From positions 6,670-16,712 of the forward strand of contig MFIE01000009.1 of the NCBI GenBank assembly GCA_001778785.1: a DNA stretch of 10,043 nt, read 5' to 3'. The translations under genes and the position numbers were made by a program. This DNA comes from Candidatus Giovannonibacteria bacterium RIFCSPLOWO2_01_FULL_46_13 (GTDB lineage: Bacteria; Patescibacteriota; Minisyncoccia; JACPKW01; UBA11713). The notes under the pieces were generated by a model, which had not been told where the DNA came from, made no database searches, and worked only from the letters and a program-made list of their open reading frames with translations. Below, piece after piece: positions 4,950-10,043 of the stretch (within the stretch, counting starts at the first letter, position 1; each line of letters begins with the position of its first letter).

Positions 4950-5243
4950 ATGACTTTAGTGAAAGGGGGGATTCTTGTGTATGCCCATATGCAGACTAAT
5001 GGTGCCCCTAGGAAAGTCGCCGACGAAATTTTTGGCCAACTCCAAAAGGCAGGAAGAAACGCGAGGCTTCGCGTAACTGGTGTTGATGGGAAGGAAAAGC
5101 GGAAGCGGGTCTTTAAAATAACTGTGCTTGATGCCCGCTATGGCTTACAAATATTTGTTGTAGGCTTAGTGGGTGGTATCCTTTTGGAGGGGAACGGGGA
5201 GAGGAGCATTGAGGAAATGAAACGTGTGGCGAGTCTCAACTAG
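4950..5243 (+). CDS. Small protein of unknown function (97 aa)
   Basis: I do not recognise this protein. It has a promoter and a strong terminator of its own, so it is probably a real gene. I chose the ATG at 4950 because the promoter predicts transcription start there, as at neighbouring genes. Alternatives are TTG 4944, GTG 4977 (7 nt... more exactly 6 nt after AAAGGGGGG at 4962-4970) and ATG 4989. Numbered from ATG 4950, residues 13-42 (AHMQTNGAPRKVADEIFGQLQKAGRNARLR) contain a likely helix, followed by a basic KEKRKRVFK stretch (about 48-56) and a hydrophobic segment IFVVGLVGGILL (about 67-78) flanked by charged residues. The last is short and glycine-rich, so it could be a buried strand-turn-strand or a short membrane segment. 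The ending EEMKRVASLN looks helical. There are no Cys residues and no signal peptide. It is divergent from miaA. Confidence 0.65.
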   Translation: MTLVKGGILVYAHMQTNGAPRKVADEIFGQLQKAGRNARLRVTGVDGKEKRKRVFKITVLDARYGLQIFVVGLVGGILLEGNGERSIEEMKRVASLN

Positions 5244-5251
5244 GGGGTTAT

Positions 5252-5290
5252 AAAAGCGCCCGTATGAAAATACGCGGCGCTTTTTATTTT
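5252..5290 (+). terminator. Bidirectional intrinsic terminator with GAAA tetraloop
   Basis: AAAAGCGCC (5252-5260) and CGTAT (5261-5265) pair with ATACG (5270-5274) and GGCGCTTTT (5276-5284), with bulged C5275. That is 14 bp closed by a GAAA tetraloop. TTTTTATTTT (5281-5290) follows on the plus strand, making a strong terminator for the 97-aa gene. On the minus strand the stem begins at the thrS stop codon (5286-5284) and ends in TTTTA, so it probably also ends the dnaE-thrS transcript. Confidence 0.9.
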
Positions 5291-7020
5291 GCCATCCGGA
5301 AGAATTCCTCGAGGCTTTTTTGTCCGATATCTCCTTTGCCGCGCTCGCGAACGGAAACTTTCAGGGCGTCAGCTTCTTTTTCTCCAATCACAAATATGTA
5401 TGGGACTTTCTGCATTTCTGCATCGCGGATTTTTTTGCCGATTGTTTCGTTCCGGTAATCCGTTTCAAACCTAATGCTCATTTCGCGGAGAGTATCCTCG
5501 ACGTGCTTGGCGTATGCGGTGACGCGCTCGTTTATTGTCAAAATCATTATCTGTACGGGAGCCAGCCAGAAGGGAAGTTTTCCCGCAGTTTTTTCCAAAA
5601 GAAAAGCAAAGAAGCGGTCGAACGATCCCAAAATCGCGCGGTGGATCACGATAACCGGCTTCTCTTTTCCGTCCGCGTCGATATACGACAAATCAAATTT
5701 AGCGGCTGAATAAAAATCAACTTGTATTGTCGCGATAGTATCCTCGCGCCCGAAATTATCTTTTATTTGTATATCAATTTTGGGCCCGTAAAACGAAGCC
5801 TCGCCGACCCCTTCGACAAATTCCAATTTATTTTTTGCCAAAGCCGCGCGAAGGGCGTTCTCTCCGGCGTCCCACATTTCCTTATTTTTTATGTCGCCGA
5901 ATTTTTCTTTTTTAGAAAAGTCCGGGAGAGAAAGCCTATACCAATAATCTTCGATCTCGAGTTCCTGGTAAACTTTTTTATGCAAAGCTAAAATATCTAC
6001 CAACTCTTTTTCAAGATGGGATGCATCAACATAAATATGCGCGTCGTTTTGTGTGAAATAGCGCGCCCGGATGAGCCCGGACAAAACTCCGGAGCGTTCA
6101 TGACGGTAGACCGTCCCGAATTCCGCAATGCGCAAAGGGAGCTCGCGATAACTTTTTTTACCGCGCTTGTAAATCACGTGGTGATGCGGGCAATTCATCG
6201 GTTTCAGGTAATAATTTTCCTTATCAAGTTTCAGTGGCGGGAACATGTCCTCTTTGTAATGGGCGAGGTGCCCCGATTTTTTATAAATTGCTTCCTTGGC
6301 GATGTGCGGAGTCAAAACGTGCTGGTATCCCAAATTCCGCTCGAGATCGAACATATAATCTTCAAGAATTTTTCGCACCATAAAACCTTTCGGGAGCCAC
6401 AACGGAAGGCCCTTGCCGATATCCTCGTCCATCATGAAGTAACCCAATTGTTCCGCCAAAACCCTGTGGTCGGATTCCTCGGCTTTTTTGGTCTGGTCTA
6501 AGTAATTTTCGAGTTCCTCTTTCGTTTTGAATGCAGCGCCGTAAATTCTTGTCAGTTGGGGATTTTTTTCGTTCCCGCGCCAATACGCGCCCGCAATTTT
6601 TGTAAGCTTAAAAGCGTTCGGGTTTATTTCCGAAGTATTCTCGACATGCCCGCCGCGGCAAAGGTCGATAAATTCCCCGTTCTGGTACGAAGTTAATTTC
6701 TTTTTATCTTTCGCGAACTCTTTTATCAGATCGAGCTTGAACGGCTGGGATTTAAAAAGTTTTTTGGCGCCCGCCGCTGTTATCTCCTCGCCCTTAAATT
6801 CAAGATGCTGGCGGATTTCTTCGCGCATCAATTTTTCAATTTCGGGGAGTTCGTCCTGCGAAAGTTGGCGGGGGAGTTCGAAATCATAATAAAAACCGGT
6901 ATCGATCGCGGGACCGATGCCGAGTTTCGCTTTCGGGAATTTTTTTAAAACGGCCGAAGCCAAAATATGCGCCAGCGAATGGCGTATATTTTCGATTGAA
7001 TTATTTTCAGACTGCTGCAC
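5284..7020 (-). CDS. thrS: Threonyl-tRNA synthetase lacking the TGS domain
   Basis: Charges tRNA(Thr) with threonine and edits Ser-tRNA(Thr). Start is GTG at 7020-7018, giving 578 aa. Starts further upstream (to 7149) would read through the end of dnaE and add residues unlike the family. The protein opens directly in the editing (SAD) domain: HSLAH, with H14 and H18, and DLCRGGH with C121 and H125, the metal-site-like editing residues. There is no TGS domain in front, so it is about 60 residues shorter at the N-terminus than E. coli ThrRS. The class II core has MNCPHH (zinc ligand C277), motif 2 YRHERSG (305-311) with FTQNDAHIY (zinc ligand H328), and motif 3 IHRAILGS (459-466, zinc ligand H460). 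The anticodon-binding domain covers about 485-578. It overlaps the end of dnaE by 14 bp, with no clear Shine-Dalgarno site, suggesting translational coupling. The stop codon lies inside the terminator stem. Confidence 0.95.
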   Translation of the reverse strand: MQQSENNSIENIRHSLAHILASAVLKKFPKAKLGIGPAIDTGFYYDFELPRQLSQDELPEIEKLMREEIRQHLEFKGEEITAAGAKKLFKSQPFKLDLIKEFAKDKKKLTSYQNGEFIDLCRGGHVENTSEINPNAFKLTKIAGAYWRGNEKNPQLTRIYGAAFKTKEELENYLDQTKKAEESDHRVLAEQLGYFMMDEDIGKGLPLWLPKGFMVRKILEDYMFDLERNLGYQHVLTPHIAKEAIYKKSGHLAHYKEDMFPPLKLDKENYYLKPMNCPHHHVIYKRGKKSYRELPLRIAEFGTVYRHERSGVLSGLIRARYFTQNDAHIYVDASHLEKELVDILALHKKVYQELEIEDYWYRLSLPDFSKKEKFGDIKNKEMWDAGENALRAALAKNKLEFVEGVGEASFYGPKIDIQIKDNFGREDTIATIQVDFYSAAKFDLSYIDADGKEKPVIVIHRAILGSFDRFFAFLLEKTAGKLPFWLAPVQIMILTINERVTAYAKHVEDTLREMSIRFETDYRNETIGKKIRDAEMQKVPYIFVIGEKEADALKVSVRERGKGDIGQKSLEEFFRMAK

Positions 7021-10000
7021 TTTCTTTTGGAGTATTACTTTTCTGCCCGAGCTTCTGGGCTTTTTCGCAAATAATCGATGGGTTTCCGCCGCGGATGGAA
7101 ATCGTGCCTTTGACGACGATGCAAGTATCTGGCTGGAAAACATCCCCATTATTGCTTAGAAGCCGGGGAAATACAACAGCTTCAATGGAATCCTCGAGGT
7201 CCGCGAGGCGTATGAAAAGCATTGGCTGGTTTTGCTTGGTCAAAACTTTTTTAAGTTCCTCGACGATCCCGCCAACGATCACGGGCGTGCCTTCGCGGAA
7301 AGTTTTGATCATTTTAATGTTTAATTTCTGGCGCGCCAAAACTTCGCGGAATTTTTCCAGGGGATGTCCGGAGATGAATAATCCTAGCAGTTCTTTTTCC
7401 CAGCGTAGTTTTTCTTCCTGGCTTGCCGGCGGGGCGTCTGCCAAAGCCAAGGTCGAGACAAGTTTTTGGGGAAGCTCGCCGAACAATGAATCTTGGTTCG
7501 CGTTGTTAACCTTCGTCGAATCGCGGTGATGCGAAAGGAGTGACTCCATATTTTCGAGCATCTGCGCGCGCTCGCCCATCGTGTCCGCGGCGCCGGACTT
7601 GATTAACGCCTCAAGGGATTTTTTATTTAAATCTTGGTACGGGATCCGCTCCAGGAAATCCGCCAGCGAAGCGAAGATCCCGTTTTGGTTACGCTCACTG
7701 ATTATCGCCCGGACGACATTCGAGCCGACATTTTTAATTGCGCGCAAGCCGAAGCGTATGGCGAGCTTGTCATCTTTTTTTTGCGGGGCGAAACCCTCGT
7801 CGGAATAATTTATTTCCGGCGACAAGACTTCGATCCCAAGTTCGCCCGCTTCCTTGATCAAAAATCCGATCCGCTCGACATCTTTTTCGTCAGAGTTCAT
7901 CAAACTCGCCATAAATTCCAGCGGGTAATAAGTTTTGAGATAAGCGGTTTGATACGCGACGAGCGCGTACGAGGCGGCGTGCGAACGGTTGAACCCGTAA
8001 CGCGCGAAAGGCTCCAAAAGTTCGCCCAATTTTTTTGCGACATCTTTCTCGACGCTATTTTCGATCATCCTTTTTACGAATTTCTGTTTCTGCTCGATCA
8101 AGAGCGCTTTAATTTTTTTACCGACGGCTTTTCGCAACGTGTCCGCTTCGGCGAGGGTGAAGCCGGCCAAGGCCTGCGCGATCTGCATCAATTGCTCTTG
8201 GTAGACCGCAATTCCGTAAGTATTTTTTAAAATCGGCTCGAGTTTTGGGTGCATGTACGTAACGCGCTCCTTGCCGTGCTTCCTTTTAATATATGAAGGG
8301 ATGAGTTCCATCGGCCCCGGGCGGTACAAGGAAATCATTGCGATTATGTCTTCTATGTTGCTCGGTTCGAGTTCTTTCAAATATCGCGTCATGCCTTGTC
8401 CTTCGAGTTGGAAAACCCCGACGGTTTTTCCTTCCGCCAAAGTTTTGAAAACTTCCGGATCGTCGAGTTTAATCGTATCTAAGTCTAAAAGTGTCCCGTC
8501 GCGCCGCTTAATAAGCTCGAGCGTGCGCTCGATAATGCTCAAGTTTTTTAACCCAAGAAAGTCCATTTTCAAAAGTCCCAAATCTTCCACGGCGTGCATT
8601 TCGTATTGCGTTACGACAACTTCGCCGGTTACCTCTTCGCCGGTCGCGTGCTGAAGGGGAACAATATTTTTCAATGGATCTTTCGTGACGACAACTCCGC
8701 AAGCATGGACGGAGGCGTGCCGGCAGACTCCCTCGAGCTTAAGCGCGGCGTTTAACAATTTTTTAGCCTCGGCGTTTTGCTCGTAAATCGTTTTGAGCTC
8801 TTCTATATTATCCAGGCATTCGGCAAGCCATCCTTCTTTCATCCCTTGCGTTGGGTTGAAGGGAATCATCTTTGCTAACTGGTCGCAAAATCCGTACGGA
8901 ATCCCAAGGGCGCGTCCGGCGTCGCGGATCGCGGCACGCGCGGCCATCGTCCCGAAAGTTATAATCTGCGCAACTTTATCATTCCCATATTTATTCCTGA
9001 CGTAATCCAAAACTTTGTCTCGGCCAGTGTCCGCAAAATCCAAATCGATATCTGGCATGGAGATACGGTCCGGGTTCATGAACCGCTCGAAGATCAGGTT
9101 GTAACTTATAGGGTCGATGTTTGTAATCCCCAAAATATACGAAATTATCGAGCCCGCGGCCGAACCGCGGCCGGGACCGGTTACGATTCCTGATTTTTTC
9201 GCCCAGTTAACGAAATCTTGGACGATTAAAAAATATGCCGAAAATCCAGTTTTGTTGATGACGGAAAGTTCGTAGTCGAGGCGCTGTCGGATTTCAGGAG
9301 TAACTGCGGGGTAGCGCTTCGGCAAGCGTTCGTTGCAAAGATGCGCCAAATAACTTTCAACCGTAAATCCTTGCGGGACATCAAAATGCGGCAGCTGCAG
9401 GACGCCCATGGGAATATCGATATTGACGCGATTGGCAATCTCGAGCGTATTCGCAAACGCTTCCGGAACATCCTTCAATGCCTCGCGCATTTTTGCCGGG
9501 CTCGCGAAAGAAAAATCGTCCGCTTTCATCGTCAAGCGGTCTTCGTTATCGATTTTGGAATTTGTCTGCACCGCCAACAAAACATCCTGCGCTTCGGCGT
9601 CCTCGGCTTTCAAATAGTGCGAATCCTGCGTCCCGACCAATGGCGTGTTGGTTTTCTTGGCGAGCTCCCGCACCGCCGCTTGGATTTCGTCGTGGTTCGG
9701 GATGTTCGGATGGTGCGAAGTTTCAAGAAAAAAATTATCCTTCCCAAAAATATCTTTATATTCCGCGACGAGCTTTTCGGCCGCTTCAAAATCTTTCCTA
9801 AAAAGCGCCCGGGGAATTTCTCCGCCGATGCATCCGGAAAGCGCGATTATCCCTTTCGAGTGTTTTCTTAAAAGTTCTTTGTCGACGCGCGGTTTGTAGT
9901 AAAAACCTTCCAGGTGCGAAGTCGTTACGAGTTCGATCATGTTGTGATACCCTTCGGTATTTTCCGCAAGCATCGTTAAATGATATCTCCGCTCATCCAC

Positions 10001-10043
10001 GCCCGGCTCCTTATCCTTAAGCGAGCGCGCCGCAACATACCCT
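7007..10043 (-). CDS. dnaE: DNA polymerase III alpha subunit, 5' end beyond window
   Basis: Replicative DNA polymerase. The frame is open at the right edge and 1011 residues are visible to the TGA at 7009-7007. The first visible residues (GYVAARSLKDK, then HLTMLAEN) belong to the PHP domain, so roughly the first 80-110 residues are missing. An apparent GTG start at 10000 lies inside this conserved region and is not the real start. The remaining PHP part keeps SGC (about 9840) and DSHYL (about 9620), positions that carry metal ligands in active PHP domains. In the polymerase core are GRGSAAGS, the catalytic PDIDLDF (about 9035-9056, two metal-binding Asp), KMDFLGLKN with the third Asp (about 8550-8578), and YRPGPMELIPSYIKRK. 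The helix-hairpin-helix region includes FNRSHAASYALVAYQTAYLK. NQDSLFGEL near 7480-7500 fits the QxxLF clamp-binding motif, followed by a C-terminal OB domain. It has DnaE1-type architecture without an exonuclease insertion, so it is not PolC. Confidence 0.97.
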   Translation of the reverse strand, partial: GYVAARSLKDKEPGVDERRYHLTMLAENTEGYHNMIELVTTSHLEGFYYKPRVDKELLRKHSKGIIALSGCIGGEIPRALFRKDFEAAEKLVAEYKDIFGKDNFFLETSHHPNIPNHDEIQAAVRELAKKTNTPLVGTQDSHYLKAEDAEAQDVLLAVQTNSKIDNEDRLTMKADDFSFASPAKMREALKDVPEAFANTLEIANRVNIDIPMGVLQLPHFDVPQGFTVESYLAHLCNERLPKRYPAVTPEIRQRLDYELSVINKTGFSAYFLIVQDFVNWAKKSGIVTGPGRGSAAGSIISYILGITNIDPISYNLIFERFMNPDRISMPDIDLDFADTGRDKVLDYVRNKYGNDKVAQIITFGTMAARAAIRDAGRALGIPYGFCDQLAKMIPFNPTQGMKEGWLAECLDNIEELKTIYEQNAEAKKLLNAALKLEGVCRHASVHACGVVVTKDPLKNIVPLQHATGEEVTGEVVVTQYEMHAVEDLGLLKMDFLGLKNLSIIERTLELIKRRDGTLLDLDTIKLDDPEVFKTLAEGKTVGVFQLEGQGMTRYLKELEPSNIEDIIAMISLYRPGPMELIPSYIKRKHGKERVTYMHPKLEPILKNTYGIAVYQEQLMQIAQALAGFTLAEADTLRKAVGKKIKALLIEQKQKFVKRMIENSVEKDVAKKLGELLEPFARYGFNRSHAASYALVAYQTAYLKTYYPLEFMASLMNSDEKDVERIGFLIKEAGELGIEVLSPEINYSDEGFAPQKKDDKLAIRFGLRAIKNVGSNVVRAIISERNQNGIFASLADFLERIPYQDLNKKSLEALIKSGAADTMGERAQMLENMESLLSHHRDSTKVNNANQDSLFGELPQKLVSTLALADAPPASQEEKLRWEKELLGLFISGHPLEKFREVLARQKLNIKMIKTFREGTPVIVGGIVEELKKVLTKQNQPMLFIRLADLEDSIEAVVFPRLLSNNGDVFQPDTCIVVKGTISIRGGNPSIICEKAQKLGQKSNTPKESAAV

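Noticed and set aside
7021..7149. Upstream in-frame starts for thrS at 7143 or 7149, possibly giving an N-terminal extension.
   Set aside because: The extra residues are the other-frame reading of the dnaE C-terminus and do not resemble a TGS domain.
1..10043. Possible UGA recoding to glycine, as in some CPR lineages.
   Set aside because: uppS, efp, gatB, miaA, thrS and dnaE all read with no internal TGA, and dnaE ends at TGA right after its conserved region.
1..10043. Search for CRISPR arrays, insertion sequences, integrases, att sites and toxin-antitoxin pairs.
   Set aside because: No regularly spaced repeats, transposase or recombinase motifs, terminal inverted repeats or paired small ORFs were found.

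Overview
The window looks like a chromosomal housekeeping segment from a bacterium of the Candidate Phyla Radiation (Patescibacteria), most likely Parcubacteria-like. This placement is inferred from protein features, not from a marker gene. The features are a cis-prenyltransferase with an IPDGNRRWA motif, an EF-P whose tip loop reads MQQRKP instead of PGKGQ-like, a threonyl-tRNA synthetase without a TGS domain, an acylphosphatase with a QRVMFR loop, and very tight packing with overlapping gene ends. UGA acts as a stop: no conserved frame contains an internal TGA.

Layout from left to right. The 5' part of a cis-prenyltransferase (uppS, minus strand) runs off the left edge. Acylphosphatase (acyP, plus) is divergent from it across 48 bp and meets elongation factor P (efp, minus) tail to tail with interlocked stop codons. 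A 360-bp intergenic region follows (1382-1741). It holds a chain of five hairpins, a strong plus-strand terminator, a hairpin that also works as a minus-strand terminator, and then a near-consensus sigma70-type promoter with a good Shine-Dalgarno site. These drive an unrecognised 258-aa protein. After that come an orphan Shine-Dalgarno sequence and a hairpin, then gatB (plus), which overlaps miaA (minus) tail to tail by 29 bp. A 97-aa protein of unknown function is divergent from miaA, and the promoters of the two share bases. A GAAA-tetraloop terminator separates this small gene from the minus-strand pair dnaE-thrS; dnaE runs off the right edge.

Most recognised genes serve translation: EF-P (stalled peptide-bond formation), GatB (Gln-tRNA/Asn-tRNA amidation), MiaA (tRNA A37 prenylation) and ThrRS. 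DnaE (replication) and the cis-prenyltransferase (cell-envelope lipid carrier) are also core functions. No mobile element, CRISPR array, tRNA or rRNA is visible.

The most interesting signals are the structured RNA candidate upstream of the 258-aa gene, a recurring arrangement in which a -10 box sits so close to the start codon that the mRNA would be leaderless (acyP, efp, gatB, miaA, and the 97-aa gene), the altered EF-P tip loop, and a palindrome inserted in frame in gatB.
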